Assembly: GCF_041431135.1 (NCBI RefSeq)
Contig: NZ_CP107799.1
Location: forward strand, 6,572,001-6,636,000
Direction: 5' to 3'
DNA from: Streptomyces sp. NBC_00554
GTDB taxonomy: Bacteria > Actinomycetota > Actinomycetes > Streptomycetales > Streptomycetaceae
DNA: 64,000 bases
Part shown: positions 1 through 7,375 of the stretch, in pieces
Numbering within the stretch: the stretch's first letter is position 1
Layout: the number at the start of each line of letters is the position of its first letter
Translations under genes and position numbers: made by a program
The notes under the pieces: model-generated
Told to the model about the DNA's origin: nothing
What the model saw: only the letters and a program-made list of their open reading frames with translations
The model's database searches: none

Positions 1-126
1 GAGACCCCGCTGACCAGCGAGCCCCCACTCCCCGACGCCGAGCCGCTGACCAGCGAGCCGCCGCTGGCCGACGCGGCGCACCTGACGAGCGAGCCCACCT
101 CCACCGGCGCCGCGTCGGGGGTCTAG
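1..126 (+). CDS. 3' end of an unrecognised gene with a TSEPPL-repeat tail (partial)
   Basis: Frame 1 is open from the window edge to TAG at 124-126 and encodes 41 residues. They are acidic and Pro/Ser/Thr-rich, with the short motif (L)TSEPPL recurring at intervals of about 12-15 residues, so this looks like a disordered C-terminal tail. The stop codon directly abuts the malQ ATG, which suggests co-transcription and translational coupling with malQ. The body of the protein lies outside the window and no family can be assigned. Confidence 0.55.
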   Translation, partial: ETPLTSEPPLPDAEPLTSEPPLADAAHLTSEPTSTGAASGV

Positions 127-2208
127 ATGGCACCTGGCCGCCCCGCGGACCCTCCCTCGACGCCGCTGTCCCGGCTCGCCGGACTGCACGGCGTCGCCAC
201 CTCCTACAGCCCGTCCCAGGACCGTACGGTCGCGTCCTCGGACGCCGCGGTCGTCGCGGTGCTGGCGGCGCTCGGCGTCGACGCGAGCACGCCGGAGGCC
301 ATCGGCGCCGCCCTCGCGTCCCGGGAGGCCGAGACGCGGGACAGGCTGCTGCCACCGACGGTGGTGTGCTGGGGCGGCCGGCTGCCCGGGGAACTGGCCG
401 GACTGCCCGACGGCACCCGCGTCCGCATCGACACCGAACAGGGCGAGACCCGCGCATCCGCCGAGCAACTCCCGCCCGGCGTCCACGCGTTGCACGTCGC
501 CGCTCCCGACGGCCGCACCGCCGACGCCCACCTCGTCGTCGCCCCCGCACGCCTGCCGTCACCGCCCGGACGCACGTACGGACTCCTCGTCCAGCTCTAC
601 TCCCTCCTCTCCCGCCGCTCCTGGGGCATGGGCGACCTGGGCGACCTCGCCGAACTCACCGCCTGGGCGGGCCGTGCGCTGGGCGCCGGATTCGTGCAGG
701 TCAACCCGTTGCACGCGGCCGTGCCCGGCGCCCCCACCGATCCCTCCCCGTACCGGCCCTCCTCCCGCCGGTTCCCCGACCCGGTGCATCTGCGGGTCGA
801 GGACATCCCCGAGTTCGGCTACGTCGAGGACCGTGACCGGGTGCGTACGCTCCTGGAGGGCGCCGCGCGGCTGCGTGAATCCGTGCTGAGCAAGGGCGAG
901 TTGATCGACCGCGACGCCGTGTGGGAGCTCAAGCGCGAGGCGCTGGAGCTGGTGCGCGAGGTGCCGCTCGGGCCCGGGCGGCGGGCCGCGTACGTCGACT
1001 TCCTCGCCGAGGAGGGCGAGGCGCTGGAGGACCACGCCACCTGGTGCGCGCTCGCCGAGGTGTACGGCTCCCGGTGGCAGCAGTGGCCGGAAGGCCTGCG
1101 CGATCCGCGTTCGCCCGAAACCGCCCGCGCCCGGGGCGAGTTGATGGACCGCGTCGACTTCCACAGCCGCCTCGCCTGGCTCACCGACGCCCAACTCGCC
1201 ACCGCCCAGCGCTCCGCGCGCGACGCGGGCATGGCCGTGGGACTCGTGCACGACCTCGCGGTCGGGGTGCATCCGGACGGGGCCGACGCCTGGGCGCAGC
1301 AGGAGTACTTCGCCGCGGGCATGTCGGTCGGCGCGCCCCCGGACGCCTTCAATGCACGCGGCCAGGACTGGGGCCTGCCGCCCTGGAGACCCGACCGCCT
1401 GGCCGAGTCCGGCTACGCCCCCTACCGCCGCCTCCTGCGCGCCCTCTTCCGGTACGCGGGCGCCCTGCGCATCGACCACGTCATGGGCCTGTTCCGGCTC
1501 TGGTGGGTTCCACAGGGGCAGCCGCCCACGGAAGGGACGTACGTCCGTTACGACGCCGAGGCGATGCTCGCGGTACTGGCCCTGGAGGCCTCGCGCGCCG
1601 GGGCGCTGGTGATCGGCGAGGACCTCGGCACCGTCGAACCCGGTGTGCGCGAGACGCTGCACGAGCGCGGGGTGCTCGGCACCTCGGTGCTGTGGTTCGA
1701 ACGCGACTGGGACGGCGACGGACTGCCCCTTCCCCCCGAACGCTGGCGCGCCGACTGCCTGGCCACCGCCACCACCCACGACCTCCCGTCCACCGCCGCC
1801 CGGCTCACCGGCGAACACGTTGAACTCCGCGACCGGCTGGGCCTGTTGACGGGCACCTTGGCGGAGGAGCGGGCCGCCGCGGCCGCCGAGACGGGGGAGT
1901 GGCTGGCGCTGCTCAACCGGCTCGGACTGCTGCAGGGCGCGACCGGCGGGCTGTCCGCGGTCTCGGAGGAGGCCGAGATCCAGGCCGTGCACCGGTTCCT
2001 GCTGCGCACTCCGGCCCGGATGATCGGCGTCTGGCTCCCGGACACGGTCGGCGACCGCCGCCCGCAGAACCTGCCCGGCACGTGGGACCAGTATCCGAAC
2101 TGGCGGCTGCCCATCGCCGACGCGGAGGGCCGGCCGGTGACACTGGAGGAGTTGGCGGCCTCGCCCCGGCTGCACGCGTTGATCGACGTGCTGCGGGTGC
2201 GTGCGTGA
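127..2208 (+). CDS. malQ: 4-alpha-glucanotransferase (amylomaltase, GH77)
   Basis: 693 residues, cytoplasmic. GH77 enzymes transfer alpha-1,4-glucan segments between maltodextrins in maltose/glycogen metabolism. The glycosidase triad is readable: nucleophile Asp450 in RIDHVMG, acid/base Glu498 in GEDLG, and the third Asp552 in THDLPST. The N-terminal ~140 residues (YSPSQDRTVASSDAAV and a beta-rich stretch) match the extra N-terminal domain of actinobacterial MalQ. Length is normal for that subfamily. The ATG immediately follows the stop codon of the upstream gene, and a G-rich run in that gene's last codons can serve as ribosome binding site. Long open frames on the opposite strand are GC-driven shadows. 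Confidence 0.95.
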   Translation: MAPGRPADPPSTPLSRLAGLHGVATSYSPSQDRTVASSDAAVVAVLAALGVDASTPEAIGAALASREAETRDRLLPPTVVCWGGRLPGELAGLPDGTRVRIDTEQGETRASAEQLPPGVHALHVAAPDGRTADAHLVVAPARLPSPPGRTYGLLVQLYSLLSRRSWGMGDLGDLAELTAWAGRALGAGFVQVNPLHAAVPGAPTDPSPYRPSSRRFPDPVHLRVEDIPEFGYVEDRDRVRTLLEGAARLRESVLSKGELIDRDAVWELKREALELVREVPLGPGRRAAYVDFLAEEGEALEDHATWCALAEVYGSRWQQWPEGLRDPRSPETARARGELMDRVDFHSRLAWLTDAQLATAQRSARDAGMAVGLVHDLAVGVHPDGADAWAQQEYFAAGMSVGAPPDAFNARGQDWGLPPWRPDRLAESGYAPYRRLLRALFRYAGALRIDHVMGLFRLWWVPQGQPPTEGTYVRYDAEAMLAVLALEASRAGALVIGEDLGTVEPGVRETLHERGVLGTSVLWFERDWDGDGLPLPPERWRADCLATATTHDLPSTAARLTGEHVELRDRLGLLTGTLAEERAAAAAETGEWLALLNRLGLLQGATGGLSAVSEEAEIQAVHRFLLRTPARMIGVWLPDTVGDRRPQNLPGTWDQYPNWRLPIADAEGRPVTLEELAASPRLHALIDVLRVRA

Positions 2209-2297
2209 GGCGGCGGGGGCGCGGGCGGGAGTCGCCGGGACCTCCGTACGGCACCCCCGGGCGCGCGGCCCACTCGGGCGTTCGCTACGTTGGCACC

Positions 2298-2543
2298 GTG
2301 GACAAGAAGAACGCCCTGCGCGCCGGCGCCCTGGCTGCCGGTACGACGCTGATGATGCTGCTCATGACGTCTCCCGCGCTCGCGCTGACCCGCGACGACG
2401 GTGACGACCCCGGCACGGGCCTGAGCGTGATCGACACGCTGGGTCTTTTCGTGCTGACGCCGCTCGTGCTGTTCGGGGTCATCGCGGGCCTCGTGATGGT
2501 CCTCGACAAGTCCGACAAGAACCTGGGCCAGAAGCAGAGCTAG
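2298..2543 (+). CDS. small conserved membrane protein
   Basis: 81 residues from GTG at 2298. A hydrophobic N-terminal segment (about residues 7-27) is followed by a short acidic loop with DDGDDPG, a second hydrophobic segment (about 45-68) and a charged tail DKSDKNLGQKQS. The topology suggests either a cleaved signal plus one membrane helix or two helices. I know of no function. It lies 89 bp after malQ on the same strand and is convergent with marR. A GTG start after GGCACC has only a weak ribosome binding site, but the coding bias is good and an in-frame upstream extension runs through malQ only as a shadow. Confidence 0.7.
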   Translation: MDKKNALRAGALAAGTTLMMLLMTSPALALTRDDGDDPGTGLSVIDTLGLFVLTPLVLFGVIAGLVMVLDKSDKNLGQKQS

Positions 2544-2592
2544 CCGTAGGCGGGAAGCGGGGCTGGATCAGATCCGGTCCCAGCTCTCTCCG

Positions 2593-3096
2593 TCACGCGT
2601 TGGCGCCGGTTCCGGCGAGCAACTCCCTCAACAGGTCGGCCAGTTGGCCGGCCTGTTCCTCGTTCAGGGCGGACAGGGCTTCCGTCTGGACGGCGAGACC
2701 CGCCCCGACGGCCTGGTCGATCAGTGCGAGGCCCTCGTCCGTGAGCGTCACCTGGAGCCCGCGCCGGTCGTGCGGATCGGGTGAGCGGCGCAGCAGTCCC
2801 GCACGCTCCAGTTTGTCCAGGCGCCCGGTCATCCCGCCGGTGGTGAGCATGAGCGTCGCCGAGAGCTGCCGGGGAGAGAGCGTGTACGGGGCGTCCGAGC
2901 GGCGCAGGGTCGCCAGTACGTCGAACTCGCCACGCGCGATGCCGAAGCGCGCGTACGCCTTCTCCATGCGGTCGCCCATCGTGCGGGAGAGCCGGTAGAT
3001 CCGCCCGAAGACCTCCATAGCGGCGGTGTCCAGGTCGGGCCGCACCGAGGCCCACTGCTCGATGATCGCGTCGACGGGGTCTTTGGGCGTGTTCAT
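2593..3096 (-). CDS. MarR-family transcriptional regulator
   Basis: 167 residues. It has the MarR fold: N-terminal helices, a winged helix with LSPRQLSATLMLTTGGMTGRLDKLERAGLL as helix-turn-helix (about residues 73-103), a wing with DPHDRRGLQVTLTDEG (about 107-122) and a C-terminal dimerisation helix. Such repressors usually control a divergent efflux or detoxification gene and respond to a small ligand. Here the divergent gene is an EamA exporter, and the 123-bp spacer holds the iteron array at 3132-3219. Possible promoter reading toward this gene: TTGACT (3163-3158) and TACTTT (3138-3133), 19 bp apart and inside the array, so autoregulation is likely. Confidence 0.92.
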   Translation of the reverse strand: MNTPKDPVDAIIEQWASVRPDLDTAAMEVFGRIYRLSRTMGDRMEKAYARFGIARGEFDVLATLRRSDAPYTLSPRQLSATLMLTTGGMTGRLDKLERAGLLRRSPDPHDRRGLQVTLTDEGLALIDQAVGAGLAVQTEALSALNEEQAGQLADLLRELLAGTGANA

Positions 3097-3131
3097 GGGG
3101 CGAGTATCCGTCGCGGACCGGTCGGTCGCAA

Positions 3132-3219
3132 GAAAGTAGCTTGGCGGAAAGTTGCTTAGTCAAAAGTAGATTTGTTGAAAGTGGCTTGCTGGAAAGTAGC
3201 TTAGGGCTAAGCTACTTTC
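3132..3219. promoter_or_regulatory. 15-bp iteron array ending in a perfect palindrome (probable MarR operator)
   Basis: Five direct repeats of consensus GAAAGTAGCTTNNNN begin at 3132, 3147, 3162, 3177 and 3192, exactly 15 bp apart. Units 2-4 each carry one to three substitutions. The fifth unit is followed, after GG, by its inverse: GAAAGTAGCTTAG (3192-3204) and CTAAGCTACTTTC (3207-3219) are perfect complements. The next base is the A of the exporter's ATG. The surrounding DNA is very GC-rich while the array is AT-rich. The seen arrangement is certain; assignment to the MarR protein is inferred from position. Confidence 0.85.
3186..3213 (+). promoter_or_regulatory. candidate leaderless promoter for the EamA exporter
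   Basis: TTGCTG (3186-3191) and TAAGCT (3208-3213) are 16 bp apart. A start 7 bp after the -10 element would fall on the A of the ATG at 3220. No ribosome binding site precedes that ATG, since the palindrome arm runs up to it, so a leaderless transcript is the simplest reading. Repressor on the palindrome would cover the -10. Confidence 0.4.
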
Positions 3220-4188
3220 ATGACCGCGACCCGTCCCGCCCTCCCCGCCCTCCTCGTAGCCGTCACCGCGCTCGCCCCCATCTCCTGGGGCAGTACCTAC
3301 GCCGTCACCACCGAGTTCCTGCCGGCCGACCGGCCGCTGTTCACCGGGCTGATGCGGGCGCTGCCCGCCGGACTGCTGCTCCTCGCGCTGGCCCGGGTGC
3401 TGCCGCGCGGCGTCTGGTGGGGGAAGGCGGCGGTGCTGGGCGCGCTGAACATCGGCGCGTTCTTCCCGCTGCTGTTCCTCTCCGCGTACCGGCTGCCGGG
3501 CGGTATGGCGGCGGTCGTCGGCTCGATCGGGCCGCTGTTCGTCGCGGGCCTCTCGGCGCTGCTGCTCGGCGACCGCCCAACGCTGCGTACCCTCCTCACC
3601 GGTATCGCCGCCGCCCTCGGGGTCAGCCTCGTCGTGCTGCAGTCGGCGGGCGCGCTCGACCTGGTGGGCGTGCTCGCGGCGCTCGCCTCGACCGCGTCGA
3701 TGTCCACCGGCACGGTGCTCACCAAGCGGTGGGGGCGGCCGGACGGGGTCGGCCCACTGGCGCTCACCGCCTGGCAGTTGACGGCCGGCGGACTGCTGAT
3801 CGCGCCGGTCGCCCTCTTCGTCGAGGGCGCGCCGCCCGCGCTGGACGGCCGGGCGGTCGGCGGCTATCTGTACCTCGCGCTGGCGAACACGGCGGTCGCG
3901 TACTGGCTCTGGTTCCGCGGCATCGGCAGGCTCAGCGCCACGCAGGTGACCTTCCTCGGCCCGCTCTCGCCGCTGACGGCGGCCGTGATCGGCTGGGCGG
4001 CGCTCGGGCAGGCGCTGACGCCGGTGCAGTTGGCGGGCATGGCGGTGGCGTTCGGGGCGACGGTCTTCGGTCAGCTGAGGCCGCGCACGCCGCGCACGCC
4101 GAGTGCGGGCGTCGGACCTTTCAGTTCTCCTGAAAGGAATGCTCGAAAAGATTCGATGGACGTGACAGGTCCTGCCTTGCGACGGTAG
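3220..4188 (+). CDS. EamA-family (DMT superfamily) transporter
   Basis: 322 residues with about ten hydrophobic helices in two EamA repeats (roughly residues 10-140 and 150-285), typical of drug/metabolite exporters. The first repeat holds PISWGSTYAVTTEFLP and the second TVLTKRWGRPDG...ALTAWQLTAGG. The substrate cannot be told from sequence. The protein continues about 35 residues past the last helix in a Pro/Arg-rich, poorly conserved tail (TPRTPSAG...). That tail overlaps an inverted repeat upstream of the next exporter, so it may be of little functional weight. Divergent from marR and probably repressed by it. Confidence 0.9.
   Translation: MTATRPALPALLVAVTALAPISWGSTYAVTTEFLPADRPLFTGLMRALPAGLLLLALARVLPRGVWWGKAAVLGALNIGAFFPLLFLSAYRLPGGMAAVVGSIGPLFVAGLSALLLGDRPTLRTLLTGIAAALGVSLVVLQSAGALDLVGVLAALASTASMSTGTVLTKRWGRPDGVGPLALTAWQLTAGGLLIAPVALFVEGAPPALDGRAVGGYLYLALANTAVAYWLWFRGIGRLSATQVTFLGPLSPLTAAVIGWAALGQALTPVQLAGMAVAFGATVFGQLRPRTPRTPSAGVGPFSSPERNARKDSMDVTGPALRR
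4117..4137. promoter_or_regulatory. inverted repeat upstream of the second exporter
   Basis: CCTTTCAG (4117-4124) and CTGAAAGG (4130-4137) are perfect complements around 5 bp. They sit in the last codons of the preceding gene, about 90 bp before the second exporter, and the local sequence is AT-richer than its surroundings. Could be an operator or a weak hairpin. Confidence 0.35.
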
Positions 4189-4228
4189 TCGGGAACCTCC
4201 CCCGACCACCGAAAGGCAAGGGACATAC

Positions 4229-5155
4229 GTGGCAGTCCTGGACCGGACCCGTACGCACAGTCCGAGCGGCAGCACGGCGAGAAACGGGACCGCCGGTCTC
4301 GCGCTCGCCGTCGTCGCCACGGTCGTCTGGTCCGGCAGCTTCGTCGCCGCCCGTGCCCTGCACGACAGCGTGCCGCCCGTGCAACAGGCGTTCTGGCGCT
4401 GGGTGATCGCGCTGGTGGCGGTCGCCCCGTTCGCGGCGCGTGAGGCCTGGCGGCAGCGGGCGCTCCTGCGACGCCACCTCCGCTTCGTCCTCCTGGCCGC
4501 CCTCCTCGGCGTCACCGTCTACAACACCCTGGTCAACCAGGCTGGCGTCTCCACCTCCGCGGGCAACATGGGCATGATCATGGCCGCGTCGCCGGTCCTG
4601 ATGGCGGTGTACGAACGGGTCGGCGGCGTACGTCTGGGAGCGCGCCGTGTCGTCGGCATGCTGATCGCCTGCGTGGGCGTCGTGCTCCTGGTCGGCAAGG
4701 GCTCGCTGTCGATCGCGGACTTCACGACGGGCGACCTCTGGATGATCGCGGCGGCGACCTGCTTCGCGTCGTACAGCGCGCTCCTGCGCCGCAGGCCCGC
4801 CGAACTCACCGGTCTCACCTTCCTGTTCGCGACCTTCGCCCTGGGCACGGCGATGCTGCTCCCGGCGTACGCGATGAGCGTGAGCGCCGAGGGGACCTTC
4901 GCCCCCACCCGCGCGACCGTCGGCCCCCTCCTCTATGTGGGGGTCGCCTCCTCCGCCGTCGCGTTCTTCGCCTGGAACAAGGCGATCTCCCTGATCGGCG
5001 CGGCCCGCGCCGGAGCGGTCTACTACCTCCAGCCGGTGTGCGTCGCGGCCCTGTCGTACGCCGTCCTGGGCGAGCGGACGACCATGACGCAGCTGCTCTG
5101 CATGGCCTTGATCCTCGGCGGAGTCGTCCTCGGCGCCGCCCGCGGGACCCGCTGA
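4229..5155 (+). CDS. EamA-family (DMT superfamily) transporter
   Basis: 308 residues, ten predicted helices in two EamA repeats. Motifs include VVWSGSFVAARALHDSVPP near the first helix, FWRWVIAL in helix 2 and AARAGAVYYLQPVCVAALSYAVLGE in the second repeat, as in YdcZ/RhaT-like exporters. It starts at GTG 4229, preceded by GAAAGGCAAGGGA as ribosome binding site. It is 40 bp downstream of another EamA gene but the two are only distantly similar. The LysR gene 23 bp downstream may regulate it. Substrate unknown. Confidence 0.9.
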   Translation: MAVLDRTRTHSPSGSTARNGTAGLALAVVATVVWSGSFVAARALHDSVPPVQQAFWRWVIALVAVAPFAAREAWRQRALLRRHLRFVLLAALLGVTVYNTLVNQAGVSTSAGNMGMIMAASPVLMAVYERVGGVRLGARRVVGMLIACVGVVLLVGKGSLSIADFTTGDLWMIAAATCFASYSALLRRRPAELTGLTFLFATFALGTAMLLPAYAMSVSAEGTFAPTRATVGPLLYVGVASSAVAFFAWNKAISLIGAARAGAVYYLQPVCVAALSYAVLGERTTMTQLLCMALILGGVVLGAARGTR

Positions 5156-5178
5156 CCGGGTGTGGATAGGTTGCCGCC

Positions 5179-6168
5179 ATGGCCGAGTACGACAGCTCCG
5201 ACCGCGATGACACCTCCGACCGCGATGACAGCTACGACAGACGTGACAGGTACGACAGGTACGACAGGTGGGACATCAAGAAGCTGCGCATTCTGCGGGC
5301 TCTGCGGGAGTACGGGACCGTCACCGCGACCGCGGAGGCGCTGGTGCTCACGCCCTCGGCCGTGTCGCAGCAGCTGACGAATCTCGCCAAGCAGCTCGGG
5401 GTGCCGTTGCTGGAGGCCTCGGGGCGGCGGGTGCGGCTCACCGGCGCGGCGGAGCTCGTGCTGCGGCACGCGGAGGCGGTGTTCGAGCAACTGGAGCGGG
5501 CGGACGCGGAGTTGGCCGCGTATGTGCAGGGCGAGGTGGGGGAGGTGCGGGTGGGCGCCTTCTCGACCGCCGTGCCCGCGCTGGTCGTACCCGCCGTACG
5601 GGCGCTGGGCGAGGCGCATCCGGGGATCACCGTGCAGGTGCGGGAGGCCGAGGCGGCTCAGGCGTACGAACTGCTCGGCGCGGGCTCGGTGGACCTCGCG
5701 CTGTCGCTGGCCGCGCAGGCGCCGTCCGCGGCGGATCCGCGGTTCACCCGGGTGCCGTTGCTCGCCGATCCGCTCGATCTGGCCCTGCCGCGAGCTCATC
5801 CGCTGGCGTCGGCGCCGGCCGTGCGGCTCGCCGACTTCGCCGCCGAACCGTGGATCTTCGGCGGCAGCGGGCCATGGTCGGAGATCACCCGGGCGGCGTG
5901 CGAGGCCGCCGGGTTCAGCCCCCACCAGGGGCACTCCGCGGCCGGGTGGACGGCCATCCTGGCCATGGTCGAGGCGGGAATGGGCGTCGCCCTGGTGCCT
6001 CGGATGGCTTCCGTACGCCGGGACGGCGTCGTCATGCGGGAACTGGCCGCGGACCGTCCGCACCGGCACGTGGTCGCCGCGGTGCGCCGGGGAGCCGAGG
6101 ACGCACCCGCCGTGGGCCACGTACTCGACGCCCTGCGGGACGCGGCCGCGCGGCTGGCGCCTGTCTGA
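5179..6168 (+). CDS. LysR-family transcriptional regulator with a repetitive charged N-terminal extension
   Basis: 329 residues. The winged-helix domain begins at WDIKKLRILRALREYGTVTATAEAL (about residue 31) and carries the usual LTPSAVSQQLTNLAKQLGVPLLE recognition region. The remainder is a LysR substrate-binding domain with a WIFGGSGPW segment and MVEAGMGVALVPRM. Normal LysR proteins begin within a few residues of the helix-turn-helix. This one has about 30 preceding residues built only of D, R, S, Y and T, encoded by tandem DNA repeats. No in-frame ATG, GTG or TTG lies between the ATG at 5179 and the domain, so the extension appears real. It follows the exporter gene by 23 bp on the same strand. 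Confidence 0.9.
   Translation: MAEYDSSDRDDTSDRDDSYDRRDRYDRYDRWDIKKLRILRALREYGTVTATAEALVLTPSAVSQQLTNLAKQLGVPLLEASGRRVRLTGAAELVLRHAEAVFEQLERADAELAAYVQGEVGEVRVGAFSTAVPALVVPAVRALGEAHPGITVQVREAEAAQAYELLGAGSVDLALSLAAQAPSAADPRFTRVPLLADPLDLALPRAHPLASAPAVRLADFAAEPWIFGGSGPWSEITRAACEAAGFSPHQGHSAAGWTAILAMVEAGMGVALVPRMASVRRDGVVMRELAADRPHRHVVAAVRRGAEDAPAVGHVLDALRDAAARLAPV
5196..5266 (+). repeat. tandem repeats encoding the LysR N-terminal extension
   Basis: An 18-bp unit CTCCGACCGCGATGACAC occurs at 5196 and again at 5214 with one change. A 9-bp unit GTACGACAG occurs at 5249 and 5258. All lengths are multiples of three, so slippage would change protein length without shifting frame. Confidence 0.8.
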
Positions 6169-6360
6169 CGGTTCCCGGCTGCCTCGCGACGGCATGCACG
6201 TACCCCGAGGCTCGGGCGGGGGCCGTCGCCGCACCGTGCGCAGGCCCAAGTGCGTCCGGTACGGGGTTCCACGCAGGGCGCGCCGAGAGCACGCATTCGG
6301 CGCCGCGAGGCCGGCGCCCGTCTGACCATTCCCGTCCGCCTCGTGAAGCCATGCACGGGA
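6150..6360. repeat. degenerate duplication of the lysR 3' end; otherwise empty gap
   Basis: The 348 bp between lysR and the methyltransferase hold no convincing gene. The sequence around the lysR stop (about 6150-6203, GGCGCCTGTCTGACGGTTCC, then TGCCTCGCGACGGCATGCAC) recurs with substitutions at about 6307-6360 (GGCGCCCGTCTGACCATTCC, then CGCCTCGTGAAGCCATGCAC). A further short motif, CGYCGCGAGGCCG, occurs near 6300, 6393 and 6418. This looks like an old tandem duplication that carried the stop codon with it. Confidence 0.6.
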
Positions 6361-6516
6361 CGTCATGCACGCACTCTCGCCACCTGACGTCGCGAGGCCG
6401 ACCTCCGGGGCGATCACGCCGCGAGGCCGCGCTCCGGGCGACGATGGAAATCGTCGGACATGCCCTGGCCCGCTGACTCCGAGCGCCCGGTCGGGCATGC
6501 TGCTGGGGTGGGCAGT

Positions 6517-7287
6517 ATGGACGACGCTTCGGTGGCACGGTTCTACGATCAGTTCGCGGCCGACTACCACCTCATCTTCGCCGACTGGGACGCGAGCATG
6601 GCCCGGCAGGGCGAAGCCCTGGACGCGATGGTTGGCGCGCGGCTCGGTGCCGGGACCGCGGCGGTGCTGGACTGCTCCTGCGGGATCGGCACCCAGGCGA
6701 TCGCGCTCGCCCTGCGCGGTCACCGGGTCACGGGTTCCGACCTCAGCCGGGTCGCGGTCGGCCGTGCGGCGCGTGAGGCGGCGCTCCGAGGGCTCCAACT
6801 GCCCACGGCGGCAGCCGACATGCGGCACCTGCCCTTCGCCGACGCCGTATTCGACGTCGTCGTCTGTGCCGACAACGCCCTGCCCCACCTGCTCGCCGAG
6901 GAGGACGTACGCACGGCGCTCGCCGAGATGCGCCGCGTCCTCCGCGAGGGCGGACTGCTGATCCTCAGTACCCGCCCGTACGACGAGATCCTGCGGTCCC
7001 GGCCCGTCTCGACCCCTCCGCAGCTCGCGCGGACGCCGGACGGCCGAGCCGTCACCTTCCAGCTCTGGGACTGGCACAAGGACGGCGAACGCTACGACCT
7101 GGAGCTCTTCCAGCTCCTTCCGGACGGCGACGACTGGCGCGTCAAGGTGCGGCGCACCACCTACTGGGCCCTGACCCGAGACCGGTTGACCGGCTTCGTC
7201 ACCGAGGCGGGCTTCACCGGACCCGAGTGGGCGGCACCGGAAGCCAGCGGCTTCTTCCAGCCGGTCCTCACCGCGCGCAAGTCATGA
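6517..7287 (+). CDS. class I SAM-dependent methyltransferase
   Basis: 256 residues. The SAM-binding Rossmann core is clear: motif I VLDCSCGIGTQAIALALRGH (about residues 45-64), an acidic motif II at GSDLS, AAADMRHLPFADAVFDVVVCADNALPHL as motifs post-II/III, and RRVLREGGLLILSTRPY. It resembles ubiE/glycine N-methyltransferase-like small-molecule enzymes; the substrate is not readable. The start was placed at ATG 6517, behind GGGGTGGG; an in-frame GTG at 6508 is possible. It is convergent with pepN, with a strong hairpin between. Confidence 0.88.
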   Translation: MDDASVARFYDQFAADYHLIFADWDASMARQGEALDAMVGARLGAGTAAVLDCSCGIGTQAIALALRGHRVTGSDLSRVAVGRAAREAALRGLQLPTAAADMRHLPFADAVFDVVVCADNALPHLLAEEDVRTALAEMRRVLREGGLLILSTRPYDEILRSRPVSTPPQLARTPDGRAVTFQLWDWHKDGERYDLELFQLLPDGDDWRVKVRRTTYWALTRDRLTGFVTEAGFTGPEWAAPEASGFFQPVLTARKS

Positions 7288-7316
7288 GTACCGGGTCGCG
7301 CTCCCGCCGAGCGTGA

Positions 7317-7352
7317 GGGGGGGGCGCCCGGCACAATGCCGGACGCCCCCCT
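7317..7352. terminator. bidirectional terminator between methyltransferase and pepN
   Basis: GGGGGGCGCCCGGCA and TGCCGGACGCCCCCC form a stem of about 15 bp with one mismatch and a CAA loop. It lies between convergent genes. Confidence 0.8.
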
Positions 7353-7375
7353 TCACGTAGAACCCGTAGAACCGA

